Assembly (NCBI GenBank): GCA_037178675.1
Contig: JAYMGJ010000675.1
Coordinates: forward strand, 1-24,377
DNA length: 24,377 bases
Direction: 5' to 3'
Source of the DNA: Scleroderma bovista
Lineage: Eukaryota; Basidiomycota; Agaricomycetes; Boletales; Sclerodermataceae
This document shows, one piece after another, positions 1 through 9,215 of this stretch. How positions within the stretch are numbered: position 1 is the stretch's first letter; each line of letters begins with the position of its first letter. Under the pieces are notes generated by a model. The model was not told where the DNA came from. It saw only the letters and a list, made by a program, of their open reading frames with translations, and ran no database searches. The position numbers and the translations under genes were made by a program.

Positions 1-1
1 C

Positions 2-307
2 TGTAAGAGTATTGTGAGCGTCGTCTGTTGTCTCGCGTTTTGATCTGCGTCTTTCCGATGATCTCTGTTGACCCACTGGCTCGTGCACCCTTCCTGGATT
101 GTTAATGGCTTACGCGTCGCCCCGCGATCAAGCCAACAAGTAATCAGTTTGATTTGTACTTATATCTCGTCTCTGTGTACAGTAGTTTTCCTCGTGCTTC
201 TTTTTGAATCCCACTGTTGTGCTCTGTCACATTTGGCTCGAATCGAAGTTCCCTCATCTCTCGTGTAACGGCGTCTCTAGATTGGCCATCTTTGACTCGC
301 CGTTTCA
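2..307 (+). repeat. 5' LTR (306 bp)
   Basis: Starts TGTAAGAG and ends GTTTCA. It matches 8362-8667 at every base except position 22 (C here, T at 8382). A TATA-like CTTATAT at 159-165 is a candidate promoter for the genomic RNA. Short reading frames inside the LTR appear in both copies and are not genes. Confidence 0.95.
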
Positions 308-452
308 TATTTTTTTGACAGATCTACAACTCTACTCTCTTATCTTGCCGACTCAGCTCATCCTCTCATCTCTCTTCTCATAACTTCTCGTGGCGTTGCA
401 GCCTGATCAACTGTCGACCAACTCGAGTAAGTTCTTCCTTTCGCCGTTCAGA
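308..452 (+). promoter_or_regulatory. Retrotransposon leader; no evident tRNA primer-binding site
   Basis: The sequence after the 5' LTR is TATTTTTTTGACAGATC followed by a pyrimidine-rich leader up to the ATG at 453. A usual PBS starts TGG (complement of tRNA CCA) within a few bases of the LTR; none is seen. TGACAGA at 316-322 is complementary to TCTGTCA at 223-229 inside the LTR. That would be compatible with Tf1-like self-priming, but seven bases is weak support. Confidence 0.4.
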
Positions 453-3400
453 ATGACTCAATCTCGTTATAACCTTCGTCGCACGACCAATGGTGTGCGA
501 GCGACTACTCCCCCAGTGACCCCAGTGACTGAGAAGTCCAGGACGACGTCACCACTGACGTCGCCGACGCCTGAAGCTCTGAAAAGCAGTGCCTCGGTGT
601 CGTCAAGGGCCGAAAAGCTCCTCTATAGTGAGGTAGTTAGTGGGCAGGTGAGTCGCGTATCTTCCCCGCCTACTGGGCGGTGCCCCGGCGGCTGTCCGTC
701 GGAGAATCCCGCTGAGGCTGCTAAGCCAGCGGAGGCCTTGGCGAAAACGCCTGAGGTTAACGCGAGTACCTGTGAAAAGGACTTGCAGACTCACTCGTTG
801 GACATGTGCGCGAGTGGAGAAGGACGTCCGGCAGATGCCAACAGATACAATATATATTGTGCTACAGAAAACATGACTAGTGCTAGTGATAATGACAGTG
901 GTACTTGGATCACTGTAAAACGGAAGAAAAGCCGTCGCGACCGAAAGAATAAAACGCCTGCAGCGCGAACTGATGTGAATGAAAAATTTGGTACCAAGAC
1001 GAACAATAATATGCCTCTCGAGGCTAGTACATCGAAAGGCAAGGGGCCTGACCCAAAGAATTGGGGAAATGTAAGGTTAACTCGTGAAGAAATGGATCCA
1101 GATTCGCAGCGGGTCTTGTTTGACTCGTACAAATCTGCGCAAAAGAAGAATAAGAAAAGGCATTCGAATCGAAAGAAAAGACATTCGGCTGTAAAGCACG
1201 AACATTCCGATAGAATTTTGAATTTGACTGATTTGAATCGCGAAAATGATAGCGGTCGGGCGATGCGTCCAATCGAGCAAGTAGAACCAAATAGTTATAT
1301 TGGATTAGCTTTGAACCGTTTGAAAGGAGGAAATGAACTTACCAATGATGGGGGTAACGACTCCTCCGAAGGTGATAAACAACTTGAATGTTCGGATTCA
1401 GATGGATATGAGTCGTCTGATGAAACAGAGACTTCCAATGGATCGACAGTGACTGATTCTTCAAGTGATTCTTCGTCAACAGACTCGGATGAGTCATCCA
1501 CTTCATCTTCGAGTACTTTGAGTTCTTCTTGTAAACGAAGGAGTCGAAAGCACTCTGGAAAGGGCGCAAAATCTTCTCGTAAGAAAGATCGGACTAAACG
1601 AAAGTCCAAGAAGAAACATCAAAAGAAAATGACCTTAAAACCGATTCCACCTACCGAATATGATGGTGTGGTGGACCCGCAGAAATTCCACAGGTTCATC
1701 ACGGAAGGGACTGTGTACGTTCGTGATGGTTGCGTTCCCGCGAAGAAGCGTGTGTTTATTTTGTCCCATTACTTGACAGGACGAGCACATGAGTTTTATA
1801 CGCGTGAAGTTGCTGGAGACCCTTACCAGTGGCGTCTCCCGAAGTTCTTCAAAGAGCTGTTTAATTACTGTTTTCCTATTGATTTCCGCACAAAACAGCG
1901 ACGAAAGCTTTTGAAATGTTACCAGAATGATCGAGGTGTCCGAGACTTTCTGTATGACTTGAATGAGCTCTGGAATACGATTGGAGAAACAGAAGAACGT
2001 ACCAAGGTTAACAAATTTTGGTTTGGTCTTCGAAAGACGATCCAACAAGACTTGTGGTTGGAAAAACTTAATCCTGAAGTGTCAAGACTGAAAGAAGTCG
2101 TGTCTGCAGCTGAAATTATCGAGATCTCACAGTCAGTCATGAATGATGTTGGGCCTAGTAACTTACGACGGAAATCTCGTCGCACAGAATCTGCTATGAA
2201 CTATAAGAAACGAAAGAATAAGAATCGACGGTATAAAGAGGGAAAGAGAAACTTTACCCTCTACCCAGACTCAGAAACCTTGGAAACGAAGAATTCTGAG
2301 AACAAACCTCAACAAACGATCAATTTCTCGCGACCTGGATATAAGAAATTTGCAAAGGGGACTGAATCCCGACGACCCAAGATGAGTCGTGAGGAGCGTG
2401 AACGACATCGGGCAGAGGGTTTGTGCTTCCGTTGTCATAAGCAAGGTCACTTTACTCGAAATTGCCCTGAAGCAAATAACGAAGCTTCAAATTCAAAGGT
2501 GACAAACCAAAGTGTTGATATTGATTTTGGAAATGTAGAATCCCTGCGTGAAATGTCGGAGAACTCCCGTCGAACAGATGGAATTGAATTAAGTATGATG
2601 AACCCTACTGATGAGTCAGTTCGAGAATTATCTGGTACTGACTACACACCAAATCCGCGGGAGATTGGTGACCCTTTGAGTGAGCGTGCGGCACAAAGAC
2701 TTACTGAAGGGGCAATGTATCCAGGAGATAATCCATTTCGTCCTATTCGACCTAGTCACGACCGATTCTTAGTGTATCCAGCAATCGGAGGACGACATGC
2801 AATCTACGATAGTGAACATCACTGGCATGACAGTGATGGAATAATTTTAATTGACACATGTACCTTAATGGATCCGAATCTTCGGCTTGACAGCTGGTAT
2901 TGGGTCTGTCGAGGTCTGATATTAAATCGTGAACATGGCGGATGGATTTCCCGCCAAGAGCGAATCCGAACTGTTCGGGCTCCTCCAATGGGGACTCCGA
3001 TCGAAGATCGGATTGTTTCCTGCTTAGAATGGGATCATTATGGTCCGAGTTTTAGTGGAGAAACTCACCGATTTGAATGTCATCGAATCAATGAAAGTAC
3101 CTATGAAATAACTGACCATGAAATGGGAATACAAGTTCACTTACCTGTATCCAGGGTAACAACTCCAAACTTTAATATTGTGCAATGGTATGCTCAACAA
3201 TTAAAGCGAATTTTTGTCGAGATGGTTCCGGAATTCAAACAAAGAAAGTTCCGAGACGATGATAGCGATGATGACAATAATTCCAATAATGGACAGATTA
3301 GTACTGTCACGAGACAACCAAGAGTTGGGTCACCTTACCCAACTGATACATGTAATAATCAACCTTCTCGATCTTGTTCTGTACAAAGTATGGTCATGGG

Positions 3401-6400
3401 ACCACAAGAAATTGAAGTATTTGGAATCGAGATCCCTCGTGTAGTTCCCCCGAAGCATCATATTTCAGCATTACAACGAAATGCGGCGATTACTAAGGAT
3501 TTCACTCGATTAATCCCTAAGCCTATTATTGTTGTAGTACATATTGAGGGGCAACCAGCCCGAGCTTTGATTGATACTGGTTCACTCGCAGACTTTATGT
3601 CTTTAAATTTAGCAGAACAGCTAAAAGTCCCAAAGAAGCAACTTAAGAAACCCCTAACAATTCAGTTAGCGGTACAGGGTTCACGATCAAAGGTAAACTA
3701 TGGCGTGAATGCTCAGATTCAATATCAAGGCACTGATTACAAACGGTACTTTGATGTAATTAATTTACAACACTATGATTTGATCCTAGGAACTCCCTTT
3801 TTGTTCCAGCACAAAATTATGATTGGTTTTAACTCTCCTCGAGTAGTATTAGGAAGTATAGATCCTCTACCTATTGAAGGAACTCAGGTATCTACTTTGG
3901 AATCTCGAGCAACTGAGATTTATAGTGAACAAATTGATAAGGCTCGAGAATACTTACTAAAAATGGCTAAACCATTATGTACTCCAGCAGGGGCAACAAA
4001 ATTGCCACCACTGCGTGAGATCAATCATACTATTCCTTTAGTGGATGAAAATAAAGTTTATACTTGGCGTCCTTCTCGATGCCCTGAGGCATTGAGACCA
4101 GCGTGGATTGAGAAGAAAAATGTATATCTACGCTCGGGACGATGGAAAATGACTACTGCAAGAAATACATGTCCTATGTTATTAATTCCAAAAGTCGGAA
4201 GTCCAACTCGCCTTCGAGTAGTAGTTGATTTGCGAGAACGAAATCAAAACACTAAGAAATTATCTTCCCCAATGCCTGACATTGAGGGAATTCTACGAAG
4301 AGTAGCTAAAAGGCCTTACAGATCAATTATTGATGGGCAAGATGCCTATGAACAGATCCGAATAGTTCCGGAACATGTGCCACGAACGGCAGTAACTACT
4401 CCAGACGGAAATATGGTAAGCGAGGTAATACAACAAGGTGACTGTAATGCACCTGCTACTTATCAGGCAGTGATGAATCACATCTTTGGTGAATATATTG
4501 GTGTCTTTCTCGATGTATATCTGGATGATATTATTATTTACTCTGATACATTGGAGGACCATATAAAACACGTGGGTATCATACTTTCTATCCTACGAAA
4601 GCACCAATTTTATCTGAGTGAGAAAAAGATAAAGTTTCTGTGCGAAAAGCTAAAAATCCTGGGACGAATTGTAAGTAATAAAGGAATCCAGATGGATCCT
4701 GAAAAAGTGGACCGTATTTTACACTGGAAACCTCCGACAAACCGTACTTTATGTCGTGGATTTATTGGTACAGTTGGGTACCTTGCAGACGACATTTATA
4801 AAATTCGTATTCCTTTAGGAATTTTGTCTGAAGCTTGTGCGGAGACAAGACCCTTTAAATGGGACTTTACCGAGCAGCGTGCCTTTGCTACAATCAAGCA
4901 ATATGTTGCGGCATGTGCGCCGCACTCGCGAGTACCACTGGACTATAATCCCAATCACGATCCCATTTGGATGATGACCGACGCCTGTATAAATGGCGTC
5001 GGTGGTGTAATAGCTCAAGGCCCCGACTGGAAGGGTGCCAAAATAGCTGCATTTTATTCTGCGAAACTTTCTTCAACACAACGAAATTACCCAGTTCATG
5101 AACAAGAATTACTTGCTGGCGTTGAAACGATGCTTAGGCATCGTGACATCCTACAGGGTGTACATTTTATTTGGGTAACAGATCATGAAAGCCTAAAGTA
5201 CTTACTTACCCAGAAGTCCTTGTCTGGACGACAAGCACGATGGCTTGAAAAACTCTCTGAATTTGACTTCGAGATTCGACACATTCCAGGTACTGACAAT
5301 TTATTACCTGATGCTTTGTCACGAATATATGAATTTGACTCACCTGGAACCGTGCGTGCATTGTCTGAATATGTGCAGCACGATCCCACTGTCAACCCAA
5401 TTGGCACATCGTTATGTGAGCTTTTAACAGCGCCCTTACTTGTAGGGCCTGAGGCACTGGCTTGTACGCCAGATATACCTTACCCTACAATGGAGGATGA
5501 CTGGGAGCTCATCCAACATGAAGAAATATTACCTCCTCCGAAAACACGTTCTAAACGACCCCCTCCCCCTCCTGCGGAAACAGGCCGACCTGAAACTGGT
5601 TCAGAATTCGCACGCCGCATGCGCGATCATTTTGTTCTCCTTGGACCAGGACAACGAAAGAAGGGGGGGAAGGGAGCCCCAAAACCTGAAACTTTAGAAA
5701 CTGTGTGTGAATCTGTAAAAGAAAGCACTTGTCAGACGAATAAAGACAAACCTTTGCCAAGCTTGCCTGAAGATGTTGTACGAACAATTCCTGTTACCTA
5801 TCCACATGACGAAGGATTGTTATTTGAATCGAAAGGACGTTACATTGAAGATCCGATGTTTCAAAGAATATTGGACTCACCTCGAGCTTATAAGAACTTT
5901 ATTGTTTCTGAAGACGGAATGATACGACTTAGGTTGTACAACCGCATCGTAATCTGCGTGCCAAATATTAAAGTTGGCAACCGACGGCTGCAAGAGATGA
6001 TTGTTGATCAAGCGCATTCAATGTTAGCACATTTAGGTGCTTACAAAACATTGTCGTACTTACGAGAATTTGTCTGGTGGAGATTTATGGCGAAGGATGT
6101 TGAAGCATTCTGTGCGTCCTGTAAAACATGTCAGCAAAGTAAGCCTTCGACGCAGAAGCCTTACGGACTTCTCAATCCACTGTCCATACCTGCTAATCCA
6201 TGGGAAGCTGTAGGAATTGACTTCGTTGGGCCATTACCTAGCACAAAGGATCGGAACAGTGAATACGATTCTATTACAGTAATAATTGATCTACTTACTG
6301 CTATGGTTCACTTGGTTCCGAGCCGCGATGACTACACCGCTAAGGATGTAGCTGAATTAATGTTCGTTGAGGTGTATCGACACCACGGACTTCCAAGAGC

Positions 6401-8330
6401 AATTATTAGTGATCGTGATGTTTTGTTTACGAGTACCTTTTGGACTCACTTGAACCAATTAATTGGTGTGAAAATGAAGATGTCAAGTGCGTATCACCCG
6501 GAGACTGATGGGTCTACCGAGCGCGCGAACCGAACGGTTGGGCAAATGCTCCGTTCGTGCATTGGCCCTACTCAACACGATTGGGTGTTAAAATTACCTG
6601 CGATCGAGTTTGCGATCAATTCAGCACACTCGGAATCAACTGGTTACGCACCATTTTTCCTGAATACCGGACGGATGCCACGATCCATGATCTGGAATGC
6701 ACCTGAAGGAAACGAGTATCCAAGTGTTAGAGTTTATGCTCAAAAGATGAAAAATGCACTTATGGCTGCTCATGATGCATTGTTGACTGCACGGGTAAAA
6801 CAGACTGAGCAAGCAAACAAGAAAAGAAGGATGTGCCCCTTCGTCAAGGGGGATTTGGTCTATGTGTCGACGAAGAACGTACGACTTGAGCGTGGGACTT
6901 CTAGGAAACTGTTTCCGAAGTTCATCGGTCCTTATTTGATTACCGAAGATTTTGGTAATAGTTCCTACCGTGTGAACTTACCAGACTCACTCAAGCAGCG
7001 TGGTGTACACAATGTATTCCATGCTTCTCTACTACGAATTCACATCCCAAATGATGACCGCCTTTTCCCTGGTCGTCGAAACGAACAAATCCCAGAATTG
7101 GGAGGTTCCAATGGTGAGTGGATGATTAATCGCATCCTTACTCATCGAGGGAGCAATACAGATCTTGAATTCAAAGTCGAATGGTCTTCAGGCGACCAGA
7201 CTTGGGTTCCACACCTCGATCTCGAGGGATCAACGGCATTAGGCGAGTATTTAAAATTTCTGGGCGTGAAAGATGTTTCAGATTTACAAGCGCCCCGAGA
7301 GGATCTACAGAATCGACAGTCAGGCAAGGAAACGATGGAACGCCCGGGGGTACCAGTTGCGTCAGCAAACACTTTTATACAGTGCCCCTGCCCTTCTTGT
7401 CATTTTCTTTCTTCCCTCAATCCCTCAACACGTCGCAAATCCAACTGTCGCACTCGCCCGTCCTCGCCTATCAATCTCTCTTCGTCTAATATCTCATTAT
7501 TCGCCATGAACCCACTTCCGGACCCTTGTATTCGCCCTTCCGGGCCATTATGGTTCATTGTCCACGTATCACGTCTAAATGGCGTCGAAATCTACGGTAT
7601 GCACTGGGAACAGGTCCGGTCTTTCTTCGAATACGACGATTCTCTTCGTCGGCACCTTCATACTCTCATGCCCCATGGTTACTTGGAGTTCCGCCGTGCT
7701 TATGAATTAGACCACCCGAACTCCACCGCACGGTTTGCAGACCCAGGTGTCCCCGCACTTAATGAAATCACGACGCCCCCAGATGCCAGAGAATATTTGG
7801 GCACTCGTCGCCCTGTCTCGGAGGAACAACCAACCGGTTTTGGCGGTCCGGGAGAAGGACGACTTACGGAGAATCAACAAGCCATACTAACCGGTTTGTT
7901 ATGGGAGTCGGGTGCTCGTGTCACCAGGCAACACGCGTCCATGACCAGAGGGTTCGAGACTCGAAGGGCGAAACGCGCCGCTCGTAATCTGGCGCGAGGA
8001 CCCGTCACTGACAGGACCCACCGTCTTCCAACCCTCTTCGAAACTCAAACCCCTGCTAGAGGGACGTTAACAGGACCCAGTCAATCTTCCTCCACCCCTA
8101 CTCCAGTAGTGGGTCCCAGTCGCGCTCCTTTTCTATCCGCCTTACCCCCTATGATCCCCCAATCCTCCGTCCTCGATCAGCCCATTCTAACCGACGAAGA
8201 TCTCGAGATGTTGAATGAACCAATGAGTGCGAGTGCCGAAGAAGATGCGGAAGGAGAAGTTGATACGGAAACGGAGCCGTCAGTTGAAGCGGATAAAGGA
8301 AAGGATACGGAAAAAGAGCCGAAGAAGTGA
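453..8330 (+). CDS. Gag-Pol polyprotein of Ty3/gypsy retrotransposon (2625 aa, single frame)
   Basis: Start chosen at the first in-frame ATG (453); the frame is open from 390 without ATG. Residues about 1-390 are a basic, Ser-rich N-terminus; 394-560 a retrotransposon Gag capsid region. A CCHC knuckle lies at C658, C661, H666, C671. Residues 776-924 form a Trp-rich stretch I do not recognise. Protease DTGS is at 1041-1044; reverse transcriptase about 1230-1420 has YLDD at 1356-1359. RNase H acidic residues are D1510, E1552, D1577 and D1620. Integrase has H1855, H1860, C1890, C1893 for zinc and catalytic D1923, D1987, E2023 with exact D-35-E spacing. A GPY motif is at 2159-2161 and a chromodomain-like segment at about 2222-2275. 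A C-terminal extension (2280-2625) follows, with an internal Met at 2352. All catalytic residues are present, so the enzyme set looks functional. There is no frameshift between Gag and Pol. Confidence 0.95.
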   Translation: MTQSRYNLRRTTNGVRATTPPVTPVTEKSRTTSPLTSPTPEALKSSASVSSRAEKLLYSEVVSGQVSRVSSPPTGRCPGGCPSENPAEAAKPAEALAKTPEVNASTCEKDLQTHSLDMCASGEGRPADANRYNIYCATENMTSASDNDSGTWITVKRKKSRRDRKNKTPAARTDVNEKFGTKTNNNMPLEASTSKGKGPDPKNWGNVRLTREEMDPDSQRVLFDSYKSAQKKNKKRHSNRKKRHSAVKHEHSDRILNLTDLNRENDSGRAMRPIEQVEPNSYIGLALNRLKGGNELTNDGGNDSSEGDKQLECSDSDGYESSDETETSNGSTVTDSSSDSSSTDSDESSTSSSSTLSSSCKRRSRKHSGKGAKSSRKKDRTKRKSKKKHQKKMTLKPIPPTEYDGVVDPQKFHRFITEGTVYVRDGCVPAKKRVFILSHYLTGRAHEFYTREVAGDPYQWRLPKFFKELFNYCFPIDFRTKQRRKLLKCYQNDRGVRDFLYDLNELWNTIGETEERTKVNKFWFGLRKTIQQDLWLEKLNPEVSRLKEVVSAAEIIEISQSVMNDVGPSNLRRKSRRTESAMNYKKRKNKNRRYKEGKRNFTLYPDSETLETKNSENKPQQTINFSRPGYKKFAKGTESRRPKMSREERERHRAEGLCFRCHKQGHFTRNCPEANNEASNSKVTNQSVDIDFGNVESLREMSENSRRTDGIELSMMNPTDESVRELSGTDYTPNPREIGDPLSERAAQRLTEGAMYPGDNPFRPIRPSHDRFLVYPAIGGRHAIYDSEHHWHDSDGIILIDTCTLMDPNLRLDSWYWVCRGLILNREHGGWISRQERIRTVRAPPMGTPIEDRIVSCLEWDHYGPSFSGETHRFECHRINESTYEITDHEMGIQVHLPVSRVTTPNFNIVQWYAQQLKRIFVEMVPEFKQRKFRDDDSDDDNNSNNGQISTVTRQPRVGSPYPTDTCNNQPSRSCSVQSMVMGPQEIEVFGIEIPRVVPPKHHISALQRNAAITKDFTRLIPKPIIVVVHIEGQPARALIDTGSLADFMSLNLAEQLKVPKKQLKKPLTIQLAVQGSRSKVNYGVNAQIQYQGTDYKRYFDVINLQHYDLILGTPFLFQHKIMIGFNSPRVVLGSIDPLPIEGTQVSTLESRATEIYSEQIDKAREYLLKMAKPLCTPAGATKLPPLREINHTIPLVDENKVYTWRPSRCPEALRPAWIEKKNVYLRSGRWKMTTARNTCPMLLIPKVGSPTRLRVVVDLRERNQNTKKLSSPMPDIEGILRRVAKRPYRSIIDGQDAYEQIRIVPEHVPRTAVTTPDGNMVSEVIQQGDCNAPATYQAVMNHIFGEYIGVFLDVYLDDIIIYSDTLEDHIKHVGIILSILRKHQFYLSEKKIKFLCEKLKILGRIVSNKGIQMDPEKVDRILHWKPPTNRTLCRGFIGTVGYLADDIYKIRIPLGILSEACAETRPFKWDFTEQRAFATIKQYVAACAPHSRVPLDYNPNHDPIWMMTDACINGVGGVIAQGPDWKGAKIAAFYSAKLSSTQRNYPVHEQELLAGVETMLRHRDILQGVHFIWVTDHESLKYLLTQKSLSGRQARWLEKLSEFDFEIRHIPGTDNLLPDALSRIYEFDSPGTVRALSEYVQHDPTVNPIGTSLCELLTAPLLVGPEALACTPDIPYPTMEDDWELIQHEEILPPPKTRSKRPPPPPAETGRPETGSEFARRMRDHFVLLGPGQRKKGGKGAPKPETLETVCESVKESTCQTNKDKPLPSLPEDVVRTIPVTYPHDEGLLFESKGRYIEDPMFQRILDSPRAYKNFIVSEDGMIRLRLYNRIVICVPNIKVGNRRLQEMIVDQAHSMLAHLGAYKTLSYLREFVWWRFMAKDVEAFCASCKTCQQSKPSTQKPYGLLNPLSIPANPWEAVGIDFVGPLPSTKDRNSEYDSITVIIDLLTAMVHLVPSRDDYTAKDVAELMFVEVYRHHGLPRAIISDRDVLFTSTFWTHLNQLIGVKMKMSSAYHPETDGSTERANRTVGQMLRSCIGPTQHDWVLKLPAIEFAINSAHSESTGYAPFFLNTGRMPRSMIWNAPEGNEYPSVRVYAQKMKNALMAAHDALLTARVKQTEQANKKRRMCPFVKGDLVYVSTKNVRLERGTSRKLFPKFIGPYLITEDFGNSSYRVNLPDSLKQRGVHNVFHASLLRIHIPNDDRLFPGRRNEQIPELGGSNGEWMINRILTHRGSNTDLEFKVEWSSGDQTWVPHLDLEGSTALGEYLKFLGVKDVSDLQAPREDLQNRQSGKETMERPGVPVASANTFIQCPCPSCHFLSSLNPSTRRKSNCRTRPSSPINLSSSNISLFAMNPLPDPCIRPSGPLWFIVHVSRLNGVEIYGMHWEQVRSFFEYDDSLRRHLHTLMPHGYLEFRRAYELDHPNSTARFADPGVPALNEITTPPDAREYLGTRRPVSEEQPTGFGGPGEGRLTENQQAILTGLLWESGARVTRQHASMTRGFETRRAKRAARNLARGPVTDRTHRLPTLFETQTPARGTLTGPSQSSSTPTPVVGPSRAPFLSALPPMIPQSSVLDQPILTDEDLEMLNEPMSASAEEDAEGEVDTETEPSVEADKGKDTEKEPKK

Positions 8331-8350
8331 AAGTTATGACGACGAACTTT

Positions 8351-8361
8351 GAAGGGGGGAA
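8351..8361 (+). other. Polypurine tract
   Basis: GAAGGGGGGAA ends directly before the TG of the 3' LTR. This is the expected position and composition of the RNase H-resistant primer for plus-strand synthesis. Confidence 0.85.
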
Positions 8362-8667
8362 TGTAAGAGTATTGTGAGCGTTGTCTGTTGTCTCGCGTTT
8401 TGATCTGCGTCTTTCCGATGATCTCTGTTGACCCACTGGCTCGTGCACCCTTCCTGGATTGTTAATGGCTTACGCGTCGCCCCGCGATCAAGCCAACAAG
8501 TAATCAGTTTGATTTGTACTTATATCTCGTCTCTGTGTACAGTAGTTTTCCTCGTGCTTCTTTTTGAATCCCACTGTTGTGCTCTGTCACATTTGGCTCG
8601 AATCGAAGTTCCCTCATCTCTCGTGTAACGGCGTCTCTAGATTGGCCATCTTTGACTCGCCGTTTCA
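8362..8667 (+). repeat. 3' LTR (306 bp)
   Basis: Direct copy of 2-307 with one difference (T at 8382). Its end CGTTTCA joins host DNA at 8668. It could drive read-through transcription toward the ORC6-like gene that begins about 550 bp downstream. Confidence 0.95.
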
Positions 8668-8672
8668 CCACC
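8668..8672. other. Probable target-site duplication (right copy)
   Basis: CCACC follows the 3' LTR. The left copy is cut by the window edge, where only the final C (position 1) is visible. Five-base duplications are usual for Ty3/gypsy integrases. Confidence 0.4.
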
Positions 8673-9215
8673 CAAGAATACGATCAACTCGGCGCAAGGG
8701 CACCACAGCCACAATCGCCGACGATGCAGCTGAGCACGGCGGTGCGGGTGCAAGTGGTGCAGGGGCACCGTGTGTCGCAGGTGAGTTCCATGCATGCACT
8801 CGCGACTGCAAATTGCACGCCATAGGATCGAAGAGGCGTCCCCGAGGGTTCCAGACCGTGATACATGGGGCATAGAACTTCGAAAAATCATTGCCATCTG
8901 TGCTTGCGCAGTAGTTTCACTTCATGACATGGATTCGTAGGCTCGCGAACGTTTAACTTCGTACAGGGATCGAATGCAGGCTAAAATATGTTAGAAGATC
9001 AACGCGGATACCAGCCTGTTGGAGTACTTGTGTATTATGATTCATGCCAAGCTTTCCCCTGTGGACGAGCGGGCCAAGGTCTGGAAGAATATCACACTCA
9101 CCCCAAGTCGACGAACACCTTCAAAACATACGGCTTCTCTCTGCTCCCCCTCCAGGACAGAAACACCCGGTTGGCACTCAACCCGCGGACGTTCGTGGTC
9201 CTTGCATACTACCTT
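8668..9215 (+). other. Host flank between the insertion and ORC6; possible disrupted exons, no gene assigned
   Basis: The stretch looks partly coding. An open frame from 8668 to 8780 meets a GTGAGT donor at 8781. An acceptor at 8835 restores phase 0 and leads into a second charged, open stretch (about 8836-8917, including DRDTWGIELRKIIAI). I could not continue it convincingly and I recognise no family. If real, this is the 3' part of a host gene whose upstream part was separated by the retrotransposon. Alternatively it is the promoter and 5' leader of the ORC6-like gene. Confidence 0.25.

Larger units (their letters stand above)
2..8667 (+). mobile_element. Complete Ty3/gypsy LTR retrotransposon with chromodomain (chromovirus type)
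   Basis: Two near-identical 306-bp direct repeats (2-307 and 8362-8667) begin TG and end CA. They enclose one long Gag-Pol frame and a polypurine tract that abuts the 3' LTR. Domain order is Gag, CCHC knuckle, protease, reverse transcriptase, RNase H, integrase, chromodomain, which is the Ty3/gypsy (Metaviridae) order. The two LTRs differ at one base by eye (C at 22, T at 8382), so insertion was recent. The base left of the 5' LTR (C at 1) fits the last base of a 5-bp target duplication CCACC, seen to the right at 8668-8672, but the rest of the left flank is outside the window. The frame has no internal stop, so the copy may still be active. Confidence 0.95.

Noticed and set aside
68..268. 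66-aa frame in each LTR
   Set aside because: Present identically in both LTRs because the LTRs are identical there; it has no protein-like composition and lies across the LTR promoter region.
390..452. GTG start for Gag-Pol at 390
   Set aside because: Eukaryotic initiation at GTG is unlikely; the first in-frame ATG is at 453 and opens the typical N-terminus.
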